Shown one piece after another: positions 8,001-17,252 of a stretch of DNA of 28,127 nucleotides. The notes beneath the pieces are model-generated. The model was not told the DNA's origin and did not search any database. It worked only from the letters and a program-made list of their open reading frames with translations. The DNA is taken from NCBI GenBank assembly GCA_025999315.1, contig BNXD01000018.1, forward strand, positions 1 through 28,127, written 5' to 3'. Every line of letters starts with the position of its first letter. The stretch's first letter is position 1. The translations under genes and the position numbers were made by a program. The stretch comes from Bacteroidia bacterium (lineage in GTDB: Bacteria; Bacteroidota; Bacteroidia; Bacteroidales; Rikenellaceae).

Positions 8001-8210
8001 TTATAATTTGTACAGATACAAACAGGCCATATTTGGGGCTTGTTGCTAAACCGGTCAAGGCGAAAATGGACTAAAATAGCAGGTATAATACACAGGCTAA
8101 GGCAGTTTCCATGTTTGGTCATTGTAGTTCGTACAGATCGAACAGCCAATAATTGGGGCCTGTTACTAAACCGGTCAAGGCAGGAACGGACTAAAATAGT
8201 AGACATAATA
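8001..8210 (+). repeat. Direct repeat pair (period 120) with internal dyad, upstream of pilus genes
   Basis: Two copies of about 90 bases start at 8001 and 8121. Shared blocks are GTACAGAT, AACAG..CCA, TTGGGGC.TGTT, CTAAACCGGTCAAGGC and GGACTAAAATAG, ending ATAATA. Each contains an imperfect dyad (AACAGgCC, 6-7 bases, GGGGCcTGTT) at 8021-8044 and 8141-8164. The repeat is 365 bases upstream of the major fimbrillin gene. Opposite-strand open frames covering it are repeats of the same peptide and are not believed. Confidence 0.7.
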
Positions 8211-8238
8211 CCTGAGGATCAGGTGCTGAAAAATAAAA

Positions 8239-8332
8239 TGTCATGCCGAGCGCAGTCGAAACATCTGGAAATGATTGATTTGGCACTATTGCCGAGACCC
8301 TTCGACTGCACTCCGTTCCGCTCAGGGTAACA
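8239..8332. repeat. REP-like dispersed palindrome, copy 1
   Basis: An imperfect palindrome begins TGTCATGCCGAGCGCAGTCG and returns as GAGACCCTTCGACTGC..CTCAGGGTAACA. A related copy lies at 17139-17252. Palindromes of this TGTCATGCTGAGCG...CGCTCAGGGTGACA kind are dispersed in many bacterial genomes. No coding capacity. Confidence 0.75.
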
Positions 8333-8574
8333 TAAACCATAAACTCAGGGGAGGGGGCATAAATCAGGCATTAGTAATTAAAAATAGTGATGCGACAAAG
8401 CATTGACACATAGAATATAAATTTCAGCGTCTGATTCGCATAATACATAATTACCGTAACACACAATTTAAGATAATTAACTCCATGTCTAACCATAAAA
8501 CGAATGACAACTAAAAATGGCTGAAACCAAAAAAAACAGAGAACAACAAAAAAAATCACAACTTTCAAAAACCA
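8333..8574 (+). promoter_or_regulatory. AT-rich leader region of the major fimbrillin gene
   Basis: The DNA changes to strongly AT-rich, and the last 60 bases before the ATG are almost free of G/C-rich words and carry several A runs. That is usual for the 5' untranslated region of highly expressed Bacteroidetes genes. A promoter should lie here, but no full TTTG-N19-TAnnTTTG match was found; the nearest partial is TAAATTTC at 8418-8425. Confidence 0.45.
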
Positions 8575-10221
8575 ATGTTTAACTTAAACTTTTTAATGAT
8601 GAAAATGCGTTTTTTTGCGGCTGCTTTTGCGGCTGCGGCTCTTTTGGCATCGTGCGTAAAAGAGAGCGGGGACAAACCCGAGGTTGGTCCCGGTGGTGTA
8701 GCGGAAGGTCTTCCTACCTATGCCAGCTTCAATTTCAAATTTGACGAGCCAACCAAAGTGGCCCTCAACAGCGATGCTCTCGAAGCCTCTACGGTTGCTG
8801 TCAACGACATCCGCCTGCTGGTCTTCAAGAACACCTCTGCGAGCACCGTTTGCGAGGTTAACGAACTTGTTACTGCGCCTACAGCTAATTCTACCAGAGG
8901 CGTGCAGTTGACTTCCGGGCTGAAGAAGATCTTCGTTGTTGTCAATGGCGCAGCTGCGGGCTCTGTTATCAATGGCAAACTGACGGGTATCACACCGAAC
9001 ACCACTACGCTGAATGACTTCTACAACACCATCTCGAAGTTGGATGTCGGTGTTGGCGACACTTCTCCTGCGACCGATACCTACAGTGTGTCGGATCTGC
9101 TCGTCACCTCAGGTATGATATTGACCAGCGCTATCGATGCATCGAGCACCCATACTCTCGATCCGGGTATTTCGCAGGTTGAGGCCGAGGCTGGTGGGAA
9201 CAACAATATTACCCTCAAAGTGAAGAGGGCTTTGGCTAAAGCCAAAGTCGTTTACGACAATGCTCTCGTTGATGGCAGCAATATAATAACTGCCGATAAC
9301 CTTGGAGTTCTGAACGGTCTGCAGTATTCGCTCCGCAATGTCCGTCGTTCGACCTATCTGTTCCAGCAGTTCCTCGGTGGCGCCGAGAGCACCGGCACCG
9401 GCGTTCTCAGCCCCAGCTACGGAACTATTGCAACTCCGACCTATGCGGCTTTCTTCCCCTTCTTCTATTCGCAGGCCGTACAGCCCGCTAGCGCTACGCC
9501 AAATGGCGTTGTGTTTGACTATGCCAACATGCTTAACGATGCCACCGACAAAACTAATCCCGGCCCCAGTTATTATCTGACCGAGAACACCAACGGTAGC
9601 TATATGTGGGGCAATGCTTCGATGGCTCCCGTCAAGGCTGTCTATCTTCCGAAAGCAGGCGGTTATGTGAGCTCGGCAACCTATAACCCTACGCAGGTGA
9701 AGTTTACGGCCCTTACTGCCGGTTCTACCCCCATCACTGCCGCTACTACGCTCTATCGCCTGAAGTCGGTGGCTCCGGTTAACCCTGCCGAGGTTATCTC
9801 CGATTTTCTGGGTCTGAGTACGAAATCTGTCTTCACAGATCAGAATTTGGCTTATCAGACTGCGTTCAGCATTGCCTATCCTACCAAGAAGTATGATGTC
9901 CCTACCGATGCAACTGCTTATGCCACATTCATAAGTGCTGCCGGTAACTCCGGCGATTATATCGACACCTACACCGGCGGTGTTTGCTACTATCAGCTCT
10001 TCCTGGGCGCGGGCGACAACACTGTCATTCCTTCGACCTTCCAGTACGGCGTAACGCGCAACAACATCTACCGCGCTGTGATCAAGAAGTTCAGCGGTAT
10101 CGGCAGCTCGACCGAGGATGGCGGCACCGATCCCAAGACTCCGCTGGAGGAGAAAACCTATGTAGACGTTGTGATCGATATCGATCCCTGGTTGGTTCTC
10201 GATTCGAACATCAACCTGTAG
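8575..10221 (+). CDS. Major fimbrillin, Mfa1/FimA-type type V pilus stalk subunit
   Basis: A 548-residue lipoprotein pilin. The lipobox LLASC puts the acylated Cys at residue 27. Starts at 8596, 8599 or 8605 would give a more compact signal peptide (MMKMRFFAAAF..) and are real alternatives. The N-terminal region has the pilin-like VNDIRLLVFKN and KKIFVVVNGAA. The C-terminal part matches the Mfa1-type fimbrillin C-terminal domain: VCYYQLFLG, YGVTRNNIYRAVIKKFSGIG and YVDVVIDIDPWLV. In this family, lipoprotein precursors reach the surface, are cut by a protease after an Arg, and polymerise by donor-strand exchange. Codon use is richer in GCT/GGT/GTT than its neighbours, suggesting high expression. 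It is first in the pilin array and is followed by a hairpin. Confidence 0.88.
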   Translation: MFNLNFLMMKMRFFAAAFAAAALLASCVKESGDKPEVGPGGVAEGLPTYASFNFKFDEPTKVALNSDALEASTVAVNDIRLLVFKNTSASTVCEVNELVTAPTANSTRGVQLTSGLKKIFVVVNGAAAGSVINGKLTGITPNTTTLNDFYNTISKLDVGVGDTSPATDTYSVSDLLVTSGMILTSAIDASSTHTLDPGISQVEAEAGGNNNITLKVKRALAKAKVVYDNALVDGSNIITADNLGVLNGLQYSLRNVRRSTYLFQQFLGGAESTGTGVLSPSYGTIATPTYAAFFPFFYSQAVQPASATPNGVVFDYANMLNDATDKTNPGPSYYLTENTNGSYMWGNASMAPVKAVYLPKAGGYVSSATYNPTQVKFTALTAGSTPITAATTLYRLKSVAPVNPAEVISDFLGLSTKSVFTDQNLAYQTAFSIAYPTKKYDVPTDATAYATFISAAGNSGDYIDTYTGGVCYYQLFLGAGDNTVIPSTFQYGVTRNNIYRAVIKKFSGIGSSTEDGGTDPKTPLEEKTYVDVVIDIDPWLVLDSNINL

Positions 10222-10244
10222 TCTGAAACCTTATCATCATATTC

Positions 10245-10282
10245 AATATCGGGGGGGAGGAATCCTCCTCCTCCCCGATATT
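10245..10282 (+). terminator. Hairpin after the major fimbrillin, probable partial terminator
   Basis: A 16-bp GC-rich stem with one mismatch (ATATCGGGG.. at 10246-10261 pairing with ..CCCCGATAT) has almost no loop, and only TTTAAAA follows. The poor T tract suggests incomplete termination or 3' stabilisation rather than a full stop. It would explain high stalk and low anchor expression. Confidence 0.65.
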
Positions 10283-10364
10283 TAAAACTCCGCATATTCA
10301 AGTTGAACTCTCTACACTCGAACCCGCACCCGAAAACCCAAGGCTCCGAAGCCTTACGAAAAAT

Positions 10365-11354
10365 ATGAAAAGAATAGCATATATAGTCTCGTTATTGTCG
10401 TTGGCGTTTCTTACACAGACGTGTACGAAAGACGATATGTCGGTTTGCGGATTGACCATCACTTTTACCTACGACTATAACATGGCCCGCGTCGACAAGT
10501 TCAGAACCGACGTGGACAAAGTCGAACTCTATGCCTTCGACGAGACCGGCACGCTCGTAGACAAATACGACGCCGATTTCACCGGCAGCCCGGGCAATGA
10601 GATGAAGATAGAGCTCGATACCAGAAAATTTACCTTCCCGGGGAATTATACCTTTGTGGCGTGGTGCGACCTGGCCGACAAGCTCAATGTGCTCAACAGT
10701 TCGAGCCTCTCGGTGATGTCCGTAGCTCTGCGCGATGTCGGTACGGTGGCTTATGAGCGCCAGCCCGAGAAGGTCTTTTGGGGCAGGATCGACAATGTGC
10801 CCCTCAAAAGAATGGACAATCAAAAGCAGAACATATCCCTGATGAAGGGGACAAACAACATCTCGGTCAAACTCAACGGTCTGCCATACGCTACGCGAGT
10901 CTCTGTCGAACCTGAGTTCGTGGTGCGCGTCGTCTCGAAAAACTATGAGTTTCACAACACCCACCTTCTTAGTGTGGCCGCTCGCGGAGGAAACGTACTC
11001 TACGGAGCGAAATACGACTATACGGGTCAGTCGAGCAACGTGCTCAACTCGAACTTCAACATAATGCGAATGTTCAAAAACGGCGATTGTGCATCGCATC
11101 TGGTGGTTTATCATACGCCCGCCAATCCGAACGCTCCGGTAGAGGTCCTGTACGATGAGTCGCTGGTCGATCTGTGTCTGGCGCCCACCCGCATGGGGGG
11201 CACCCGCACCGATGCCGAAGATCAGGAGTATCTCGACCGCCAGGACCAGCACAGCATCGAGCTCACGTTCGACCGCACCTATCAGGTCGTGAAGATCGTG
11301 GTCGACGACTATGTGGTGCATGACAGCAGCAGCAACGGAGGCACGCTGGGTTAA
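10365..11354 (+). CDS. FimB/Mfa2-family fimbrial anchor lipoprotein
   Basis: A 329-residue lipoprotein with acylated Cys at residue 20 (LTQTC). The mature start CTKDDMSVCGLTITFTYDYN followed by DKVELYAFDETGTLVDKYDA is characteristic of the FimB/Mfa2 family. Those proteins sit at the outer membrane, anchor the pilus and limit its length. The body is a two-domain beta-sandwich type sequence with FTFPGNYTFVAWCDL and a closing YQVVKIVVDDYVVH. It comes second in the array, as Mfa2 follows Mfa1 in Porphyromonas, and is separated from the stalk gene by the hairpin. Confidence 0.87.
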   Translation: MKRIAYIVSLLSLAFLTQTCTKDDMSVCGLTITFTYDYNMARVDKFRTDVDKVELYAFDETGTLVDKYDADFTGSPGNEMKIELDTRKFTFPGNYTFVAWCDLADKLNVLNSSSLSVMSVALRDVGTVAYERQPEKVFWGRIDNVPLKRMDNQKQNISLMKGTNNISVKLNGLPYATRVSVEPEFVVRVVSKNYEFHNTHLLSVAARGGNVLYGAKYDYTGQSSNVLNSNFNIMRMFKNGDCASHLVVYHTPANPNAPVEVLYDESLVDLCLAPTRMGGTRTDAEDQEYLDRQDQHSIELTFDRTYQVVKIVVDDYVVHDSSSNGGTLG

Positions 11355-11429
11355 GCCCGGTCGCACCCCGGCGCGACGTTTGAAGCAACACCCTACATGC
11401 AATATACTCGCAGAATAAAGCTACAAGCT

Positions 11430-12509
11430 ATGAATAAGTTGTTAACAATATTGGGAAATGTGGCGGCGGTGGCGCTGCTGGCGACCTCCTGCGCTACAAA
11501 GGAGGAGCCTGTCGGCAAACCGCAGGAGGTCCCCCAGGCCACGCTGACCATTCCCCCCATTACGCGCGCCGACGGCGACGCCACCGCCGACGAGTTGAAG
11601 ATCAACACTGCAAGGCTGGTGATCTTCCGCACGCCCACTCCCGGAGTGTGGGAGGGTGGACAGTTGGTGGCCAATCGCTTGAAAAGCACCGCAGGAGAGC
11701 TCGCCCAGCCGTTTCACGAGAGTGTGCCGGTGGGCAAAATCGACATCTATCTGATCGTCAACGAGAACGTCACCAACGCCAATACCACCACGGGGTGGAC
11801 CACGGCTCTGAACTCGACAAGCCTCACCGAGGCGGTCATCGAGAACCTGTCGCGCACCTGGTCGACCTATGCGACGGTCAACTCCAACGTGGTGAACGCC
11901 ATACCCATGTTCAATAGCTACAAAGGGGTGGACATCGCCGCCGACGGCACGATGACCTACAACGGCGCGCCGCTGGTGATCTCGGGCGGCACGGGCAAAG
12001 CCAACGTCTTGCGTTCGATCGCAAAGGTGATCGTCAACATCGACTTCGACAACGGAGGACAGCCGTTCGCCATCAACAGCCTCAATGTGATGAACATTCC
12101 CACTGTTTCGTGGCTGGCTCCGAGGCCATATCCCTACACCGACGCCGCCCACTTTTTCAACGGGGCCAACCTCTCTCCCGCGATCAATGCGGCCGAGAAC
12201 CTCAATCTGGGCAAGCCCAATCGCAAATATACGTTCTACCTGCCCGAGTATCTGCTCACGGAGCCCTACTGGCGCACCAAGATACACCTGGTGGCCGCCA
12301 ACAAAAGTTTTGACATCGTGCTGGGTGACGGAATGGGCGACCCGCTTCACGATCAGGCCTATATGGCTGCAACAAATCTGCACGCCGACCTGCGCATCTC
12401 GCGCAACACGTGCTATATCATCAACATCATGTCGATCACCGGCGACGTTATGATCGTCTTCTCCACCACCGTCATGGCGTGGAACTATATCGATGTGCCT
12501 GTCGAGTAG
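11430..12509 (+). CDS. Fimbrillin-family accessory pilin lipoprotein
   Basis: A 359-residue lipoprotein; the ATG at 11430 is chosen because it begins a compact signal peptide (MNKLLTILGN) with lipobox Cys at residue 21. An upstream in-frame ATG at 11397 adds an unlikely extension. After an RADGDA stretch that could be a protease cut site, pilin-like strands follow: KINTARLVIFR, KIDIYLIVNEN, and later VLRSIAKVIVNIDFD and YTFYLPEYLL. These are typical of FimA-type subunits. The order after stalk and anchor suggests a shaft-tip adaptor like Mfa3 or FimC, but direct equivalence is not shown. Confidence 0.78.
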   Translation: MNKLLTILGNVAAVALLATSCATKEEPVGKPQEVPQATLTIPPITRADGDATADELKINTARLVIFRTPTPGVWEGGQLVANRLKSTAGELAQPFHESVPVGKIDIYLIVNENVTNANTTTGWTTALNSTSLTEAVIENLSRTWSTYATVNSNVVNAIPMFNSYKGVDIAADGTMTYNGAPLVISGGTGKANVLRSIAKVIVNIDFDNGGQPFAINSLNVMNIPTVSWLAPRPYPYTDAAHFFNGANLSPAINAAENLNLGKPNRKYTFYLPEYLLTEPYWRTKIHLVAANKSFDIVLGDGMGDPLHDQAYMAATNLHADLRISRNTCYIINIMSITGDVMIVFSTTVMAWNYIDVPVE

Positions 12510-12561
12510 CGACGAACAGCATACTGTCTTAAGTGGCTTGAACGTTATTATGCCAGCGATT

Positions 12562-13746
12562 ATGAAAAATACGAATATAAAAACAGCCTTTTTGTCCCTC
12601 CTGTCGGCAGTGGCGCTGCTCTCGTGCAGCGAAGAGAGGGGCGGACCGGGACCTCAGGTCGAGTCCATTCCCGTCTCGTTCGGCACGGCGATCGAAGGGG
12701 GAGTCGGAGATTCGGCAAACGGCGAGAACACCAGGGCGACGCCGATCACCACCGCCACGCTGGGGACCAGTCAACAATTCAGGGTCTACAGTTTTCGTCT
12801 GCCGTCGCCCGACGGAGGCACCACCCCCGGTACGCCGGCCAATGCCATGGGCGATTACCTGATGAACCAGTATTCCAGCAGCAACTACGCTAATGCATAC
12901 TGGACTGGCAGCACCTACTATTACAATGGCTCCATCACTTCGTGGCCTTCTCCGGTGAACGACTGCCTGATGTTCTATGCCGTTTATCCCTACTCTCTTC
13001 CGACCGGGGGAGTCGTTACGATGCCCTATGGGTCGGTGAGCAACCCCAAGATGCAGATCACCTATGAGATGCCCCTGGCTCCGAGCGAGCAGGTCGACCT
13101 GATGTATGCCGGCACGAACGCCCTCTATCGGACGGTGGTGCCGCTGGGCTTCCGCCATGCGCTGACCCGCGTAACCTTCAAGGCCAAGCTGATCAGCCCC
13201 TCGACCGACGGAGGCAAGGTGTGGGTTGCCCGTCTGCAGTTGAAAGGCGTCCGCAGCAAGGGTACGATCACCGTCGACCGCAACCAGCAGGGTACGTGGG
13301 TGTTGAGCTCCGGTCAGTATGACACGCGAAATATCGACCTGTCGATGAACACCGGAGATTGCGGCCTGCCGATCAACAACGCCGGCTACTATCCGCAGTG
13401 GGCGGGCAACGGACGTCTCAATGGCACCTCCGCCTATCAGCTCAAGGACGATGCCTTCACCTCGATCATGCCCACCAACGGCGATCTGATGGTGCTGCCC
13501 CAGGCGGTCGATGACATGATGCTGGATATAGACCTGCTGGTGGCCAAACCCAACGGGACGGTGGTTACGGAGAAGAACTACCTGATGTTGCCCCCCGAGT
13601 ATCCGTGGACACAGGGCAGGCATGTCGAATACTCGCTCTTCATCGCCCGCGACGTTATCTATATCGGTGTCTACATCACCATCTGGAAGGTTAAGGACGA
13701 TAGCGAGAATCCCTATACGGCAGGAGATATAACCCTTGAAAGTTAG
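12562..13746 (+). CDS. Fimbrillin-family (Mfa-like 1) lipoprotein
   Basis: A 394-residue lipoprotein. The ATG at 12562 gives MKNTNIKTAFLSLLSAVALL with lipobox LLSC (Cys 22). The longer frame from 12493 would overlap the previous gene. The mature part shows the usual Mfa-like-1 layout: a TRATPI site, a FRVYSF strand, DCLMFYAVYPYSL, the LGFRHALTRVTFKAKL helix-strand block, and a YSLFIARDVI strand near the end. The Tyr/Ser-rich loop at about 95-125 is unusual. It is one of five consecutive minor subunits and its exact place in the pilus is not known. Confidence 0.8.
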   Translation: MKNTNIKTAFLSLLSAVALLSCSEERGGPGPQVESIPVSFGTAIEGGVGDSANGENTRATPITTATLGTSQQFRVYSFRLPSPDGGTTPGTPANAMGDYLMNQYSSSNYANAYWTGSTYYYNGSITSWPSPVNDCLMFYAVYPYSLPTGGVVTMPYGSVSNPKMQITYEMPLAPSEQVDLMYAGTNALYRTVVPLGFRHALTRVTFKAKLISPSTDGGKVWVARLQLKGVRSKGTITVDRNQQGTWVLSSGQYDTRNIDLSMNTGDCGLPINNAGYYPQWAGNGRLNGTSAYQLKDDAFTSIMPTNGDLMVLPQAVDDMMLDIDLLVAKPNGTVVTEKNYLMLPPEYPWTQGRHVEYSLFIARDVIYIGVYITIWKVKDDSENPYTAGDITLES

Positions 13747-13752
13747 CAGACA

Positions 13753-14793
13753 ATGAAACCTCGTATGATAAAAAATTGGTTTGCGGCGGCTCTGGTGGCT
13801 ATGCTTGCGGCCGGTTGCAACGGCGACAAGGGCGGCGCTGCCCCGGGCGAGTTGGAAGATCGCCCCATCAGGCTGAAAGCCGCCATCATCGACCGTTCGA
13901 TGGTGGACGTGGGCGTCTCGGAAGGGGCGACCCGCGCTTCGGTGGACGGGTTCAACAACACCCCGATCGCTTTCGGTGTGCGCAAGAAGGTAGGTACTGT
14001 GATCACCATCGTCCACTGGAATGCCGTTGCGACGATCTATGGCAATGTGGTCTTCACGCCGCAGCAGAGTTTTGATCCCGCCATTGAGTCTTACCACATG
14101 GTAGGTTACAACCCGCGGTCGACCCAGTTCAACGCCGACAAGAGCGTGGTGACCATCAACCTGACCGGTCAGGAAGACCTGATGGTCAGCGACGATAAGA
14201 ACCCCGACCCTTCGGTAACGGTGACCAACGAGGTGGCCTTTTTCAGCCACAAACTGGCCCAGTTGCGATTTACGATCGTCAATGACCCCGACAATCCGTT
14301 CCCGATGGAGCGGATCAGGACGATAGCCGTCTACGCGGACAACTGGCTTAGCCCGCTCTCCGACGAGGCCAAAGTGGATGTTACAACGGATGTGAACAAT
14401 GTTACCCTGTCGGCCTCCCTTGCCTCGCCGCTGGGATACGTTATGTATGCCTACAGTGTCGATGAGGGCATTGCCACCGAGAATGCCCCCACAGGCTTGT
14501 ATATCTCGCCCGGCACGCAGACCGATGTGGCCAAGGTGATGTTCGAGGCCGGCAAAGACATACGTCTTTATATCGAGTGGGGCGACGAAACATCGCCGCT
14601 GAAAGATTATGACGCCCTACTGACGATCAACAACCCCGACAACAGCCTCCCGTACACCATTGAAGGTCGTTCCTACCTGGTTACGCTCCGATTCAATGCC
14701 AGCCAGGGCCTGACGATCAATACGCCGCAGGTAGTAGGCTGGGATCCGGGATACAACAACGGCACTAGCAATATAACCATTAACGTAAGATAG
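13753..14793 (+). CDS. Fimbrillin-family (Mfa-like 1) lipoprotein
   Basis: A 346-residue lipoprotein with lipobox LAAGC (Cys 22) and a Gly-rich mature start. It starts six bases after the previous stop, so translation may be coupled; an internal ATG at 13765 is a possible alternative start. The family pattern is clear: TRASVDGFNNTPIAFGVRKK near residue 60, YHMVGYNP, then VAFFSHKLAQLRFTIVND, the equivalent of the F-H-x-L-s-x-v-x-F block of Mfa-like 1 proteins. It ends with a short beta-rich tail. A minor pilus subunit, lipidated and surface exported. Confidence 0.8.
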   Translation: MKPRMIKNWFAAALVAMLAAGCNGDKGGAAPGELEDRPIRLKAAIIDRSMVDVGVSEGATRASVDGFNNTPIAFGVRKKVGTVITIVHWNAVATIYGNVVFTPQQSFDPAIESYHMVGYNPRSTQFNADKSVVTINLTGQEDLMVSDDKNPDPSVTVTNEVAFFSHKLAQLRFTIVNDPDNPFPMERIRTIAVYADNWLSPLSDEAKVDVTTDVNNVTLSASLASPLGYVMYAYSVDEGIATENAPTGLYISPGTQTDVAKVMFEAGKDIRLYIEWGDETSPLKDYDALLTINNPDNSLPYTIEGRSYLVTLRFNASQGLTINTPQVVGWDPGYNNGTSNITINVR

Positions 14794-14796
14794 GCC

Positions 14797-15966
14797 ATGA
14801 AAAGGCACACTATATACAATGCCGCCATTCTGGCGTCGCTCGTGCTTCTGAGTGCGTGCGGGAAAGATCAGGCGCCGGACGCTCCTCAGAGCGGCGAGAT
14901 GGTCGAGATGTCGCTCGCGCCCGCCACGGTAGACAATGGCGATGCCGCGGGCGACGAAGCTACCAAAGCCTCAATGAACAGCGGAAACTGGAGCGCTGAT
15001 TATATGGGTTATTATCCGCCGAGTTGGGATTTGGGAATATTCGTCATGAAGACCTCCGCCCCCACGCAGGAACATGCCGACGGATATACCAACATCCTTG
15101 CCCAACTTACCCGCCCCACCACAGGTACTTCCGCCTATCGCAACTGGAACATACACCTTCCTGACGGGAAGGTGTACAGGAGCGATTATGATGCCGGTAA
15201 ACCCACTGTCAAGATACCGTTATACAAAGACCGCGGAAATATCGACTTCTACAGCTATTTTCCATATGTTGCAGGACAGACTTCGCCGACCAATGTGCCT
15301 TTTGACATGACGGAGATGCGCGGCAATATCTCGGCGTTGAACGACTACATGTATTTTGCCAAGACCAACTGCAATCCGGCGACCGCGGCGGATATGGCGT
15401 TTGCTCCGAATTACAGGCATGTCATGTCGAGTATTCGCACCTTGTTCAATACGGTTACCGGAGCGATCGGCAATTATTGCGTCAGCAAGATCAAACTGGA
15501 GACCGAGGACGGAGGCAGTTGGATACCCTACAAGGGCACGTTCAATGCGACCAACGGGACCATAAACACGGCGGGGTTGCAGTATACCAACGAGATCGAA
15601 TTTTCATATAATACGGATCTTGTTTATTTCTACGGCTATATGAACAGCAGCGGCGGCTACAGTCGAGGCTCCAATTATAGCCCCGAGATCATATTGCCGC
15701 CGATAGCCACCACATCGACCGCCACCAACCGCAAGTTGAAGATGACCGTCTATCTCAACAAGCATGAACCCGCTCCGCTGGAGTCCGGTCCGATCATACT
15801 GGACCTCTCCAAGTTCAGCACAACCACCACAGGAGGGTCATACGGGCTTACGGCAGGCTATAGATATACTATGACCATGGAGTTCGACCCGTCGCTGAGG
15901 TTTATCAATTTCGACTATCCCGATGTGATACCCTGGGGCGGACAGACGATCAACATCAAGATATGA
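14797..15966 (+). CDS. Fimbrillin-family lipoprotein
   Basis: A 389-residue lipoprotein with lipobox LLSAC (Cys 21), three bases downstream of the previous stop. The pattern ATKASMNSG, WDLGIFVMKT, IDFYSYFPYVAG, then APNYRHVMSSIRTLFNTVTG, YRYTMTMEFD and an INIKI end follows the fimbrillin-family layout. Tyr, Ser and Thr are frequent, as in surface-exposed pilins. It belongs to the run of minor subunits; a role in the tip assembly is possible but not shown. Confidence 0.78.
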   Translation: MKRHTIYNAAILASLVLLSACGKDQAPDAPQSGEMVEMSLAPATVDNGDAAGDEATKASMNSGNWSADYMGYYPPSWDLGIFVMKTSAPTQEHADGYTNILAQLTRPTTGTSAYRNWNIHLPDGKVYRSDYDAGKPTVKIPLYKDRGNIDFYSYFPYVAGQTSPTNVPFDMTEMRGNISALNDYMYFAKTNCNPATAADMAFAPNYRHVMSSIRTLFNTVTGAIGNYCVSKIKLETEDGGSWIPYKGTFNATNGTINTAGLQYTNEIEFSYNTDLVYFYGYMNSSGGYSRGSNYSPEIILPPIATTSTATNRKLKMTVYLNKHEPAPLESGPIILDLSKFSTTTTGGSYGLTAGYRYTMTMEFDPSLRFINFDYPDVIPWGGQTINIKI

Positions 15967-16018
15967 CAGTGTTTTTTACCCCGGTGCGAAACGAAATTGT
16001 ATAAAAATAGCTTGCGCT

Positions 16019-17095
16019 ATGAACAGAAATATAAGATATGCGATGGTGCTGATGGCTGCGGTGGCCATGTCGGCCTCGTGTGCCAAAAATGATGCGCCGG
16101 CACAGTCGGAAGAGGAGATCAAGATCGATTTTGACATGACCAAGGCGCCTCCGACAGTGGGCACGACGTTCGGTTTTATGGTCTATTACAGCACCAATAC
16201 TGAGAGCACGGACGGTCTCTATTCGACCGGGACGTACCGCTATGACCCGGGCGAGCGTTCGATGCTGATCCCCTGCGTAACCGATGCCCTCGGCGTTGCC
16301 ACGCCGGCCGACAGTTACGACCCCACCAAGGGCGTCGGGTTGTACAACCTCTACTCTCAGGAGCTGAAATGTTATATGTTCTCGCCGGGGCTCGCCGCCG
16401 AGACCTATATGGGTTCGCAGCGTATACGCTACACGCTGGCCGCGCCCCTGCAGATGTGCGAAGCGCCGTTCATCTTCAACCTCTGGGCGGCAGCCATCCC
16501 TCCGGGCTCCAGGGACAGGAACAACTACCGCACCATCGAGATCCCGCCGGTCAAGTTCATCAACCTGATCTCGCGCGTGGGCATCGAGTTCGAGCAGAAG
16601 GCGGGGGCTTTTACGATAGCCAACGGCCAGGTGCTGTTCCTTGGCACCGAGGCGGTCTATCACCCCGTGCTGAAACTCAACGAGGTGTTGAACCAGAGCG
16701 AGGCGACCTTATCGCCGCTCGACATTGTGGCCGGAACGCCTCCGGTCCTCTACAAGACCTCGTCGATGGTGCCCGTCTTCCCGACCGACTACTCGATAGA
16801 GTCGGTGATCAGCCTTGTCATCCGCTTCGACATCGACCTGGGCGTCGGTCCGATGACCAAGGACATTCCGGTCTCCATCAACATGGAGCCCAATATGGAG
16901 TATCTCTTCCATGTCGATGTAACCTCCAAGTTGTTGACCGTAACCTATACGGCCATGCCTGTCCCGGGCGGATGGGACGATCTCAACAACGGCAGCGATC
17001 TGACGGTCGGCTCGACCGGTTTCACCAGGACGCTGGGGTCGTTCCCCATACTTTCGGGATGGACCGACAGCGGACAGGATACCACGGTCGACTGA
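16019..17095 (+). CDS. Fimbrillin-like lipoprotein
   Basis: A 358-residue lipoprotein with lipobox SASC (Cys 21). It resembles its neighbours in order of motifs: VGTTFGFMVYYSTN near residue 45, YKFF-type strand equivalents such as LKCYMFSPG, VKFINLISRVGIEFEQKAGA, and a late YLFHVDVTSK strand. The family match is weaker than for the preceding three genes. It is the last gene before a 342-base gap with a palindromic repeat, so this may be the end of one transcript. No terminator with a T tract follows; the palindrome may serve. Confidence 0.7.
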   Translation: MNRNIRYAMVLMAAVAMSASCAKNDAPAQSEEEIKIDFDMTKAPPTVGTTFGFMVYYSTNTESTDGLYSTGTYRYDPGERSMLIPCVTDALGVATPADSYDPTKGVGLYNLYSQELKCYMFSPGLAAETYMGSQRIRYTLAAPLQMCEAPFIFNLWAAAIPPGSRDRNNYRTIEIPPVKFINLISRVGIEFEQKAGAFTIANGQVLFLGTEAVYHPVLKLNEVLNQSEATLSPLDIVAGTPPVLYKTSSMVPVFPTDYSIESVISLVIRFDIDLGVGPMTKDIPVSINMEPNMEYLFHVDVTSKLLTVTYTAMPVPGGWDDLNNGSDLTVGSTGFTRTLGSFPILSGWTDSGQDTTVD

Positions 17096-17138
17096 TCTAC
17101 GTTATTAGTTATGCGAATCGGGGTTGAAGTTTACCCCA

Positions 17139-17252
17139 TGTCATGCTGAGCGAAGCGCAACAAAGTGGAGCGCAGTCGAAGCATCTAAAAAAGACTGGTT
17201 TAACAATTTTGCTGAGACCCTTCGACTACACTTCGTTCCGCTCAGGGTGACA
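17139..17252. repeat. REP-like dispersed palindrome, copy 2
   Basis: An imperfect palindrome of about 114 bases begins TGTCATGCTGAGCGAAGCGC and returns as TTCGACTACACTTCGTTCCG then CTCAGGGTGACA. It shares the outer arms with copy 1 at 8239-8332. It lies between the minor pilins and the two large tip genes. Confidence 0.8.

Noticed and set aside
8001..8210. CRISPR array
   Set aside because: Only two diverged long copies with no regular spacers and no cas genes.
12529..14250. Minus-strand frame of 573 codons across two pilin genes
   Set aside because: A shadow of GC-rich codons on the plus strand; it spans two real genes and their gap and has no domain or signal peptide. The same holds for 17765-19426 and 20932-22167.
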